The position numbers and the translations under genes are program-made. 64,000 nucleotides of DNA from Pyrrhosoma nymphula (taxonomy: Eukaryota > Arthropoda > Insecta > Odonata > Coenagrionidae): NCBI GenBank assembly GCA_963573305.1, contig OY754332.1, positions 143,151,977 to 143,215,976 on the forward strand. The letters run 5' to 3'. Positions within the stretch are counted from its first letter, which is position 1, and each line of letters opens with the position of its first letter. A model generated the notes under the pieces. That model was not told the origin of the DNA, made no database searches, and was given only the letters and a program-made list of their open reading frames with translations. Below are positions 25,965 to 34,785 of this stretch, in pieces.

Positions 25965-26632
25965 GTTTGCCATGGCATTTGCTCCCCGAGTTCATTGAAG
26001 TGCAATTACGAAAATGGGAAAAGGTCTCAATGTGTACTCCATTGGTAAGTGGCGTGTCATTTAATGTTTAAAGTTTGCGAAGGTGCCATATCATTTATGA
26101 GTACGTCCAACGAAAAGAGGATTATTTTGTCTCTTCCTTATGGCACAACGTCTGCCACTGCCTACCATTATTATGTCTACTGTTTTTTACCTCATTGACT
26201 TTGTCTTCGGTCGGAGAAGTCTCTAATCCAGCTTATTAAGTCCTTGTCCATTCCCTTAGTGATTAGCTGTGGAATTTATCGTGAGAGTCCCCGTCGAAAG
26301 CTTTGTAACCCGAAGTGCCGCATCTTCTTGAGCATTCATTGTTAACGATTTCATGATCTGCTTTTTCTGAAGCCGTTTTTACATAGGCATAACATTTTGT
26401 CGTGATCATAAATCCAGTAGTGCTAGTAATTTTGTCACCTGAGATGTTTGAATTAAGTTGACGTATATTATATCGGTATTTGTTTGAGAGTGTCTTTTTT
26501 GCTGCTCATTTAGTTGAGATCAGTGTATTATTATTGGTCGTCTTTTAAGTCCGGTGTAGATGGGAGGTATGATTGCCTCTTCTATTTTACCAGTAACGGC
26601 CGGACCCAACATCCTAACACGATTTCCTTCTG
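25965..26632. other. No gene seen
   Basis: No recognisable protein similarity or repeat ends. Confidence 0.4.
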
Positions 26633-26635
26633 TAA

Positions 26636-27782
26636 AGGCCTGGTTACATGATACATTAACACCTACGAGGACATGTACAGTTGCGTGAATGGTTTCATGT
26701 ACGTTTGCGTAAACGAATGCATGAATCAGTGGTAACACGGTGCATGTAACCGTACATGTATTCGCTCAATTTTCTGAGTATGTATTTGTGATTGTTGTTG
26801 TTTTAATCTTTACTAAGCGCAACATTCTAACCATTCAAGGGTTCATATAGTCAATTTAAGACTACTATAAAGTAGACAGTATTTATATATATGTACTTAA
26901 TAATTCAAATTTAGCATCCGATTTTAACCGGTAATTATCTCAAATTCCACATTTGTTTTCCTGAGTGGTAGTTCCTTAGATGAAAGATACTCGAATGGAC
27001 TTGCTAAGTCCCTTTTATATGTTTTTGGCTTATTATTGACTAGCCCTCCCGGCATTCCTGACCTCGCTGAGAAAGTGTTTAGGTTTGAAAAGAAAGAAAT
27101 AGGAACGCGAAAAAAATGGGAAGCTCTGCTAAAGGCGGTCCCAGGGGGGGGGGTCAAGGGGGTCATCACCCTCCCCAAATCTTAAATATGTATGGCCTAT
27201 AATGAGCAAAGACTGAAAATATACCTAAGTATTTTAACTTTACCTATGATGACCCCCCACCCCATAAGTTGAGGCTGGGACCGCCCTTGAGCTCTGCTAA
27301 TGAATGCATTTGAACCTTTTTACTAATATCCACGGAATGTGTAGGAGGGTAGTCCAAGCAAGGGGCAATGGTTATAACAGGAGAGGTCCAACGATAGCAA
27401 GAGGTCAATAGACGTTACGTACAGGTATTTGAAGTGCTAAGTTCAAGCGAAGTTGTATTGAAGCAGAGATCAAAATAAATTCTAAAAGCCGAATCTAATG
27501 CAAAGAAACCGAAATTTAGGAATGTACAAACAGTATAAAGCTACAATCTTGAATCCGTACAGGCAGAAAACATTATTTCCGTTATCTACCATAGGTGTCT
27601 CTGGAGCACGAGCACAACTTGTGCGAATGCATGAACCAAATTAGATTATGTTCCACTTTCTGGACATGCATTCATGAATTCGCAAAAGTTGGTGTGGTTA
27701 CACGGTGAATTTTCGCGTTCATTCACGCGTTCATGCATTTACACATAAACTCGCACGGGTTATGTATCGTGTACCCAGGGGT
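26636..27782. mobile_element. TAA-flanked TIR element, non-autonomous
   Basis: Imperfect inverted ends of about 40 bp: AGGCCTGGTTACATGATAC (26636-26654) against the inverted ACCCCTGGGTACACGATAC (27782-27764). The flanks are TAA (26633-26635; 27783-27785), a TWA-type duplication as in PIF/Harbinger. Both subterminal regions repeat CATGTA/GTAACACGGTG words. No transposase ORF; 1147 bp including the MITE at 27131-27289. Confidence 0.6.
27131..27289. mobile_element. Small MITE with 9-bp target duplication
   Basis: Inverted ends AAAGGCGGTCCCAG (27131-27144) and CTGGGACCGCCCTTG (27275-27289). The direct repeat AGCTCTGCT lies at 27122-27130 and 27290-27298 (the match can be read as 11 bp, with AA shared). 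Superfamily not assigned; 8-9 bp duplications occur in MULE, hAT and others. Confidence 0.7.
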
Positions 27783-27785
27783 TAA

Positions 27786-28985
27786 CAAAGCGTGGAAGCG
27801 TGATCGGTTCCTGTTAATCCTCATTTATATAAACGACTATGAGACAAAGTCTCCGGCTTCACCTGGTGGAAATTCCTTTTGTCACACAATAAAATACTTC
27901 GTTCTTTTCCACACTTTGTATTACGACACGACCATAGTTTCGACATACTTGTGCCATCTTCAGGTGATGAAGATGACACAAGTTTATCGAAACCAAGGTC
28001 GTATCGTAATAAAAAGTGTGGAAAAGAACGAAGTATTTTATTATGTGTGGCATATAAACGACATTAACTCTAAGAGTAGGCAGGCTGCAAAATTAGATAG
28101 TTTGCAGACTATGCTTTCATTTACCGAGAAATTGCCACACATGCTGACTTAAAGTTCTCTCATCGGACCTCAACAGCGTTAACTCGTGGTGTCTTGAGTT
28201 GGGTCTCGAACTTAAGAATAGTTAATGCACTGCAGTCCACGTCTGACGAAAGAAATCACCCCAACGCCAAATCGACGAGGTGGAGGGGTTATTATAAAGG
28301 TGTCCGATGAAGTCTAATATCGGGAAATCACCCTGACTTCAGACCTAGCTTGGGGGAAACACGTTAGTAAAATTTGCATTTCTGCATCGAGGAAACTGTT
28401 CAGTTAAAATAATTGGCTTGAGTGACTTGCCTCACTTCTTTAATAACGCCCTCTCATGCTTCTCCACAACAAACAACAATAGATCCAAATTCAGCGAACA
28501 AATAAATTAAATAAACCAAATTAACTTAAATATTATAAAACAAATTAAACCAACTTAATTAACAATTAATAGTCATAAGTTAAATGCATAACAGAAACTA
28601 AGATTTATCAAGCGAAAAGTAAGAAGGTAAAGAGGTGAACGAGAGATGCTACTTCACTCTGGTTAATAATAATATAATTTTTTATTATTCACAGATTACT
28701 TACTTTACTGGTTAGGCCGAATCTCGAATACTTGACGAGCATTTGGGAACCTGAGCAGAAATATTTCATTCGACAGATAAGGAAAAGTACTAAGGAAATA
28801 CGCGCGCTTCGTGAAAAATTGCTGCGAGCAGCAAGTGTTACACTGTGATGGAGGGACTCCGTTGGGAGCCACTAAAGATTAATTGAAAAAAAGTTCAGAT
28901 CATGCGCGTTTCAGTACGAAACGGAGGATATTATTCTGACCCCGCGCACTGTCTGTATTGTTTCAATAATTTTTATCTAATCGAT
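27786..28985 (+). pseudogene. Old CR1/L2-like LINE relic, twice interrupted
   Basis: Pieces align in order with the RT of the LINE copy at 44579-46985: the GSVIGP..LLFIIYIND region (27790-27837), FADYAFIYREI (about 28105-28140, against FADDAVIYREI), a WGLELNLSKC-like piece (28196-28240), VSDEV..TLTSDLAWGKHVSKIC (28300-28380), then RPNLEYLTSIWEPEQK (28707-28755) and ETEDIILTPRT (28920-28953). It carries many stops and frameshifts. A 214-bp inverted-repeat element (27838-28051) splits it between duplicated ATATAAACGAC. An AT-rich insert of about 280 bp (28400-28690) splits it again. It begins directly at the right end of the TAA-flanked element. Confidence 0.8.
27838..28051. mobile_element. Hammerhead-bearing inverted-repeat retro-insert, 214 bp
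   Basis: Flanked by a perfect 11-bp direct repeat ATATAAACGAC (27827-27837; 28052-28062), and the target is clearly the YIND codons of a LINE relic. Layout: about 45 bp unique, an arm of about 80 bp (27883-27962), 5-bp centre, an inverted arm (27968-28047), then the flank. Each arm read outwards has a TGAAGATG(G/A)CACAAG block, then TCGAAAC and GGTC, that is, a CUGANGA-helix-GAAA-type hammerhead with N7 = A in the left arm. The layout is the same as the insert 58270-58477. Confidence 0.75.
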
Positions 28986-29234
28986 ACATTTCCCGTATCT
29001 TGAGATTTATCTTTTTCTGCACAGCTTCCTCCATTGCCTTCGTCATTGGAAAGGCAAGTCTGAAAGTGTAGTTCCAATATTACTTATTCGTACCATTTAT
29101 TCTCGAGAATTTTTTCGTGGAATATATTCTAGAGCAAATTGAAATATTAAGAACAATGAGCGCGAATGATATGTCCCATTGTTTTTCTTGGTTAATAGAC
29201 ACTTCGTTTGTGTCCTTCACCGTGAAAATTTTTT
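28986..29234. other. Spacer before the Gypsy element
   Basis: Unremarkable AT-rich sequence; it ends in the T run that supplies the TTTC target site. Confidence 0.5.
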
Positions 29235-29238
29235 TTTC

Positions 29239-29627
29239 TGTAAGCGCTTAGCTTAAATAAAAGGATTTGGTCCGGAGAAGACGCGGTAAGGGAACAAGTC
29301 GGAAATTCTGCTTTTACCATTTATTCACGCACACACAATACATGTTTATCGGTCACCCGCGCGAGACTGCTCGAGTCTCTCCTGCCACCACGCAGCGCCC
29401 AGCACCGCGTCACCGCGTGACCCCCTCGAGGGCTCCCTATTGGCCGGCAATTGCAGTAGCTTTTTACCTTACCCGTGCATCTTCCCACGAAGCAAGATCC
29501 CACGGCAAGGCGCCGCCAGGTGTTAGAGGAGCCACACCTAAATGTGATTCCACATCCGGCGGCTACCATTTCAGCTGAGACCAACACCGGGGCGACGCTA
29601 GTGCTGACCGCTGCGCGCACGCTTACA
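29239..29627 (-). repeat. 3' LTR
   Basis: Bounded by TGTAAGCG and CGCTTACA, an 8-bp perfect inverted repeat ending in TG...CA. In element sense it holds AATAAA (29325-29320), the likely poly(A) signal. Open frames in it are duplicated in the other LTR and are not genes. Confidence 0.97.
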
Positions 29628-29646
29628 CCACTTCCCCCCAAAAGTG
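29628..29646 (-). promoter_or_regulatory. Polypurine tract (plus-strand primer)
   Basis: In element sense the sequence directly before the 3' LTR is CTTTTGGGGGGAAGTGG followed by TGTAAGCG. This is the position and composition of the purine tract that primes plus-strand DNA synthesis. Confidence 0.8.
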
Positions 29647-29649
29647 AAT

Positions 29650-30116
29650 CGTTGAATAATAAAGAATAACATGTTGTATTCAGCGATTCATTCAACAACC
29701 AATCAGTCAACCAATGTTCTAAAAATAAAAATCAGATTATACATTAATTATTTAAATGCAACCCAGAAAATAACACTGCCCCTGAAAAATAGTTTTCACC
29801 CAACAATATAGACTCATCACAATCGTTTTGCCCATGACCTACATAGGTAAACAAAATAAATGGAATAGGAATGACAAAGGGAAACAAATACATACACATG
29901 ACTACACACATACAGTCCCAATTCATAGTCTATGCAAACTAACACCCTCTACAATTCACTACTATTCATGCACTGGTTGTTATATCTTGTGAAGTTTGTT
30001 CTAGAAATTCTTCTTCTATTGCACATTGACTGTTTATAACACTTTTATCATATAGTCCATTTAAACCTGTTATTTTGACATTTACCAATATTCATTTAAT
30101 TATAAAATGTTCAAGT
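29650..30116 (-). other. Gypsy 3' untranslated region
   Basis: Between the env-position ORF and the polypurine tract. A 60-codon frame (29926-29744) is short and hydrophobic with no known similarity. No other content seen. Confidence 0.5.
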
Positions 30117-30623
30117 TTAAGTGAGATCCCTTATCAACATCACTATCAAAACATATACACCAAACTTATTCATCCCAATAATGTGTTTTTTCTTGAAATT
30201 AGCGGAATGATATGTTCCGTTCATGAAAATAAAATAACCCCTGTAAGACATTGAATCTACCCCAACCGAATTCCTAATTATTTCATCGGGCTCTGCTCCT
30301 ACTTCTTCAGCAGGGGCTTCCAAGCTCGATAGCGTGACGCGCACATTCTTCGCGTCGATTACTCCTTTCCTCCTCTTCCTTTCTACCGCTCTCCCGCCGC
30401 AATTACTACTCAGCGCCGACCGCTTCCAGTACAAATATAACATCAGAATTGTTATCCCAATGGCGCTCCCTAACCCCACAATGATTTCCCAATTTCCATT
30501 ACGAGTAGAGGTGCTAGCTGCTCGCAGTCTTTCAAATAATATACCACTTTTTAATGGTGTCACTTCTTGACCCCTAGTAGGGTCCAAACCACACCCCACC
30601 ACCCACAACAACCAACCCAACAC
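30117..30623 (-). CDS. Env-position small membrane-protein ORF of the Gypsy element
   Basis: The open frame runs from about 30665 to a stop at 30117 and has no ATG before the hydrophobic part; the first usable codon at 30623 is GTG. The product would have a hydrophobic N-terminus (LGWLLWVVGCG), a short ectodomain of about 30 residues, one membrane segment (IIVGLGSAIGITILMLYLYW) and a basic tail of about 100 residues. Errantivirus Env proteins are several times longer and have a furin site and fusion peptide, none of which I see. It could be a degraded env 3' end, an exon reached by splicing, or an unrelated accessory ORF. Similarity to any family not recognised. Confidence 0.4.
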   Translation of the reverse strand: MLGWLLWVVGCGLDPTRGQEVTPLKSGILFERLRAASTSTRNGNWEIIVGLGSAIGITILMLYLYWKRSALSSNCGGRAVERKRRKGVIDAKNVRVTLSSLEAPAEEVGAEPDEIIRNSVGVDSMSYRGYFIFMNGTYHSANFKKKHIIGMNKFGVYVLIVMLIRDLT

Positions 30624-30624
30624 T

Positions 30625-31080
30625 TTAAAGGTCCTCCAGATCCTCTTCTTCCTCCTCCCATCGTGTCAGCGCCTCCCGCGGGCGTAGATAATAGCGATGA
30701 GAGGATGCAGGCGGGGGAATCACGTAAGGTGGGGATGACTCACCACGTCCACTTCTCGGCCGCAACCGATATGGACAACGTCGGGGGAGGGGAGGGGGAT
30801 AAGGGGCGGCGACTCCTTCTACCTCGAGCGGAGGGGCGGGAGGGGGATGAGGGGTGACGACTCCTTCCACCTCGAGCGGAGAGGCAGTGTCTTCTTGATG
30901 AGGGACAGGGGGTGGAGGGGAATGGCCAACACAGGGGGAAGCGGGGAGGGACTTCTCCTCCTCTACGGCAACGGTGTTCTCCCTTTCCGTGCTGACGTCT
31001 CCTCCTCCTGTGCTTCGAGTTACCAAGGATTCCCCTCGACCTTCCACCCACTCGTCCTCCCACTCAGGGGGGTCGGATCA
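30625..31080 (-). other. Proline-rich, acidic open frame after pol, no ATG
   Basis: Open in one frame from just after a TGA at 31080-31078 to TAA at 30627-30625, without any ATG. It holds a tandem 48-bp unit encoding PLEVEGVVTPHPPP and PLEVEGVAAPYPPP. Two basic RLRPR/YLRPR motifs follow, then an acidic EEEEEDLEDL end. Y-x-LRxR-type motifs near the end are familiar from Gypsy Pol C-termini. The frame relation to pol is broken at two C runs (see findings), so this may be the displaced Pol tail. Confidence 0.5.
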
Positions 31081-31147
31081 GCTGGCTCCGGAACTCGCGC
31101 GGTGATTCGGTTTCTTTTTGGCCGTCCACGGGGGCGATCACCAATAT

Positions 31148-34100
31148 TCACTGCATCAGGGGGGGAACAGGACCGTGATAAGGCTTAACACGACTTATGT
31201 GCACAATAAGGGTTCGAAATGGAAGCTCTAACATTAGATTGCACTTTGAAGTTACCTTCAACACGCGATACGGGCCCTTCCACGGTCTATGAAACTTTTT
31301 CACTTGCCCTATTTTTAAACAAGGGTCACCTAAAAATACGTAGTCGCCTTCTCTATATTCCCTCACCTTACCCTTTCCTCTCACCGTTTCCCTCCTTTTC
31401 CTCACTGCTAAACGATCATTACGGGCGCATTGTTTCCACATTCCCTTCAACCTCTCTCGTAGTCCTGTCACACCAGGGTGTTCCTTTCCTGAGCTACTCA
31501 TTCCGAGACAATTGAAAGGTGATGCCATCTGTCGTCCAAAAACCAACTCGTGCGGGGTGAACCCAGTGCTCCTGTGTTTACTCGTGTTATACGCAGTCAC
31601 GGCAAATGCGAGGTGCTTTTCCCAGTCGTCGTTTCGTACGTTCACGTAATGGCTAAGAATATTTGCGATTGTCCGATGAACTCTCTCAACTCGGCCATTG
31701 CATTGTGGGTGGAACGGGGAGGTCCTTAGCTGTTTTACCTTCAATAGTCCACAAATCTGTCGGAAAAGATCGGACATAAAGTTAGTCCCCTGATCCGTAA
31801 GCAATAACTCCGGCACCCCGAATTTCAATATCCATTGTTTTACTAGTGCGACGGATATGGTTTCGGCCGTTTGGTCGGGCAAAGGCACCATTACCAAGTA
31901 TCTTGTAAAATGGTCTAGGATAGACAAAATATATCGATTCCCACCATCGGTCTTTGGAAGAGGGCCCACTACGTCAATAGCAATGAACTCGAAGGGTCTT
32001 TCCGCCGCTGGTAGTGTCTGTAGAGGGGCCCTGCACTTACCGTAAGGGCTTCGCTGGCTACAGGCTATACAACGCTTCACATACTCCTTGACATCTCCCA
32101 AAATCGTTGGCCACCAGTAGTCCCTCCTGACCCTACTCGCGGTGGTGTGTACTCCTAGATGTCCCGAAAGTATATGATCATGGCACTGGCGCAAGACTCT
32201 CTCTCTGCAATTTCGTGGTACCACTATTTTATCTCCTCCCTTGTGTCTTTTACAAATAACGTCCCCAACGACAACGAAATTATTTTCCCTTCCCCACTTT
32301 ACACACTCAGGGTCTCGTTTCTGCTCATCTCCAAAATTAATTAATTCTTCGGCAGATACATGGCAAACCTTCCTGCTCAAGGCGTCAGCATTTGCATGGA
32401 TTTTTCCTGGCCTGTGGACCACCCGGTAATCGTATTCACCCAGTTTTAATGTCCACCTCATTAATCGGCCGTTGGGGTCCTTTAAATTAAATAGCCACGT
32501 GAGGGCTGCGTGGTCCGTCACAATGGTAAATTTTCGTCCGAGAACATAATTTCTAAACTGATTGACGGCCCAAGTTACTCCAACCAATTCCTTCTCTGTT
32601 GTGGTATAATTCAGCTCAGATTTCTTCAGTTGCCGTGAGGCAAATGCTACCGGATGTTCCTCACCGTTGATCACTTGAGACAGAACGGCACCTATTGCGA
32701 AATTACTCGCATCTGTCGAGATGGTAAAAGGCAAAGAGAAATCTGGGTACACCAATACGGGACTGCTCGTAAGCGCTGTTTTTAAATTTTCCACTGCTTC
32801 GTCGCACTCGGGTGTCCAAACAAATGCGGTACCCTTTCTTAAGAGCGATGTAAGCGGCCGGGCGATAACCGCATAGTTTTCGATGAACCGACGGTAATAA
32901 TTCGTTAGGCCCAAAAAGGATTGTGTTTCCTTCACTGTTTTCGGAGTAGGGAATTCCTTTACCGCTGAAATCTTACTAGGGTCCGGAAAAATACCTTTTG
33001 CACTAATAATGTGTCCCAAATAGTTCACTTGCGGAAAGGCAAAGTGGCATTTAGACAATTTCAATGACAATCCTGCCGTTTCTAGTCTTTCGAAAACTCT
33101 GCCCAAACGCAAAGCGTGTTCCTTTATTGAGCCGCTAAAGACGATGACATCATCGAGATACACTAGGCATTCCGTGGGAGACATTTCTCTAAAAATACCA
33201 TCCATGAAGCGTTGGAAGACACTTGGGGCGTTTCTAAGACCGAAGGGCATTCGGAGGTATTCATACAATCCATTATGCACAATAAAGGCGGTTTTCTCAC
33301 GCGAATCTGGAGCCATCGGAATTTGGTGGTAACCCGCAGTTAAATCAAGCGTGGTGAAATACCTACATCCCCCCAAATAGTCAAGTGTTTCGGTAATGTT
33401 AGGCAAAGGATAAACATCAGGCTTAGTTATTGAATTCAAAGCGCGAAAATCGATGCAAAACCGATACTTCGGCCTTCCGTCCTCAGACTTTTTCGGTACA
33501 ATTACGATGGGCGAAGCCCAGGGGCTGTGACTTGGCACAATTATACCCCCCTCTAATTGTTCCTTCACAAAATCGTCTATCAATGGCTTCAAGTGATGTG
33601 GGGTCCGATAGGGTCTTCTGTAAATTGGCCGGGCATCACCAGTAGGAATGTGGTGTTCTACCAAGTGCGTGGCCGGGGGTGTTCCCGATGGCGAGAACAA
33701 ATGACTATACCTTCCGATTAAAGGCTGCAGTACCGATTGTTCCTCAATATCCAGATGGGACAGCTTCCTTGCAATCTCGTCCTTAAAATCATCGTCACCA
33801 GCCTTACATACGGAAATGCATACGTCCCTGTCACTCCCGTTCCCTTGCACTGCACCTTCGTCCCACCCATTATTCACTGTCTCCACCACATCGCTCACTA
33901 TCGCGATCACTGTACCCTTACTCAGAGTTACATCTATCATTCCAAAGTTACTTACTTGGATCTTAGCACTTCCTTCCCCATTCACCTTGCAAACACATCG
34001 GGCCACCCAGCAGTCGTCCACTTCCAGCGCCGACTCAACCATGCACTCATGGCCCTCTCTCCAGCCGCCACCAAGGGGGAGGGTCATGAGACGAACGCTC

Positions 34101-34750
34101 CGTGCTGGGATGACCTCCGCTGAAACAAGCCGCACCGGCATATTCACCCGGGGGCGGCGCCATTCCTTCCCCGCGTCTCCCGTCTCCTTCGCCGGGTCCT
34201 TCGTCGTTGCGTCTCTCGGTCTCTCCTCCGCGACGTTCGCTGCTCCGCCTCCCCACGCCGCTGCAGCCACGCCTTCCGTCCTTATCTCCATCGTTGGCAA
34301 TCCCGCCTTCCGCGGCCCGCCTTCCGCCTTATCGTGGATGGTTGGCCCGCCAATCTCCGTTGGCCGCGACGGAATCTCCACAGGCTCCGTCCTTCTACTC
34401 TCAGTCAGGCAAATTATGCGCCCGCCAATTGTGAGTTCGCCCTTGCTCACGTCAATTATTGCCCCATTTTCGCGGAGGAAGTCGATTCCTAAAATTCCCT
34501 CGTGACCCCCCAAACTGTCTACAACCTGAGCCTTTAGGTTATACACACTATCGCCGAAACCTAACGGAACCACCACCTCTCCGAAGTTCCAAATATACCC
34601 TCCATTTAATCCCTTTATCCGGAACGTAGACCTCTTCGGTACTCGGCCCCCACAGCACTTCTTAGTTAAAAGGCTCACCTGCGCTCCTGTATCCACTAAC
34701 ATGCGCCGCCGCATGCCTCCACACGTCACAGTCACCGCCAAGTCTTTCAC
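31148..34750 (-). CDS. Gypsy Pol polyprotein: protease, RT, RNase H, integrase
   Basis: About 1200 codons, uninterrupted. Order by residue from 34750: retropepsin with the active site DTGA at 20-23 and the later GILGIDFL; RT at about 400-575 with FCIDFRALN, TLDLTAGYHQIP, MPFGLRNAPSVFQRFM and the catalytic YLDD near 531-534; RNase H from about 678 (TDASNFAIGAVLS) to DHAALTWL near 748; integrase with an HHCC zinc finger at about 850-890, and D, D, E near 923, 984 and 1020 (FIAIDVVGPL, LLTDQGTNF, NGRVERVHR); then a GPYRVLKV..VHISRVKPYH module. The first codon at 34750 is GTG, and the frame is open upstream into gag, so translation is most likely by -1 frameshift from Gag and not from its own start. 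Codon use is GC-richer than the surroundings. All catalytic residues are present. Confidence 0.96.
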   Translation of the reverse strand: MKDLAVTVTCGGMRRRMLVDTGAQVSLLTKKCCGGRVPKRSTFRIKGLNGGYIWNFGEVVVPLGFGDSVYNLKAQVVDSLGGHEGILGIDFLRENGAIIDVSKGELTIGGRIICLTESRRTEPVEIPSRPTEIGGPTIHDKAEGGPRKAGLPTMEIRTEGVAAAAWGGGAANVAEERPRDATTKDPAKETGDAGKEWRRPRVNMPVRLVSAEVIPARSVRLMTLPLGGGWREGHECMVESALEVDDCWVARCVCKVNGEGSAKIQVSNFGMIDVTLSKGTVIAIVSDVVETVNNGWDEGAVQGNGSDRDVCISVCKAGDDDFKDEIARKLSHLDIEEQSVLQPLIGRYSHLFSPSGTPPATHLVEHHIPTGDARPIYRRPYRTPHHLKPLIDDFVKEQLEGGIIVPSHSPWASPIVIVPKKSEDGRPKYRFCIDFRALNSITKPDVYPLPNITETLDYLGGCRYFTTLDLTAGYHQIPMAPDSREKTAFIVHNGLYEYLRMPFGLRNAPSVFQRFMDGIFREMSPTECLVYLDDVIVFSGSIKEHALRLGRVFERLETAGLSLKLSKCHFAFPQVNYLGHIISAKGIFPDPSKISAVKEFPTPKTVKETQSFLGLTNYYRRFIENYAVIARPLTSLLRKGTAFVWTPECDEAVENLKTALTSSPVLVYPDFSLPFTISTDASNFAIGAVLSQVINGEEHPVAFASRQLKKSELNYTTTEKELVGVTWAVNQFRNYVLGRKFTIVTDHAALTWLFNLKDPNGRLMRWTLKLGEYDYRVVHRPGKIHANADALSRKVCHVSAEELINFGDEQKRDPECVKWGRENNFVVVGDVICKRHKGGDKIVVPRNCRERVLRQCHDHILSGHLGVHTTASRVRRDYWWPTILGDVKEYVKRCIACSQRSPYGKCRAPLQTLPAAERPFEFIAIDVVGPLPKTDGGNRYILSILDHFTRYLVMVPLPDQTAETISVALVKQWILKFGVPELLLTDQGTNFMSDLFRQICGLLKVKQLRTSPFHPQCNGRVERVHRTIANILSHYVNVRNDDWEKHLAFAVTAYNTSKHRSTGFTPHELVFGRQMASPFNCLGMSSSGKEHPGVTGLRERLKGMWKQCARNDRLAVRKRRETVRGKGKVREYREGDYVFLGDPCLKIGQVKKFHRPWKGPYRVLKVTSKCNLMLELPFRTLIVHISRVKPYHGPVPPLMQ

Positions 34751-34785
34751 TCCCCCCTCGCGGTGTACACACGGGAGGACAATCC

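Noticed and set aside
29267..29578. 103-codon plus-strand frame, repeated at 35834-36145
   Set aside because: It lies antisense inside the LTR and is duplicated only because the LTR is.
30740..31063. 107-codon arginine-rich minus-strand frame after pol
   Set aside because: An alternative frame of the proline-rich region; arginine richness follows from the GC-rich repeats.
33816..34505. 229-codon plus-strand frame
   Set aside because: Antisense shadow of the pol protease region; composition follows the GC-rich pol sense strand.
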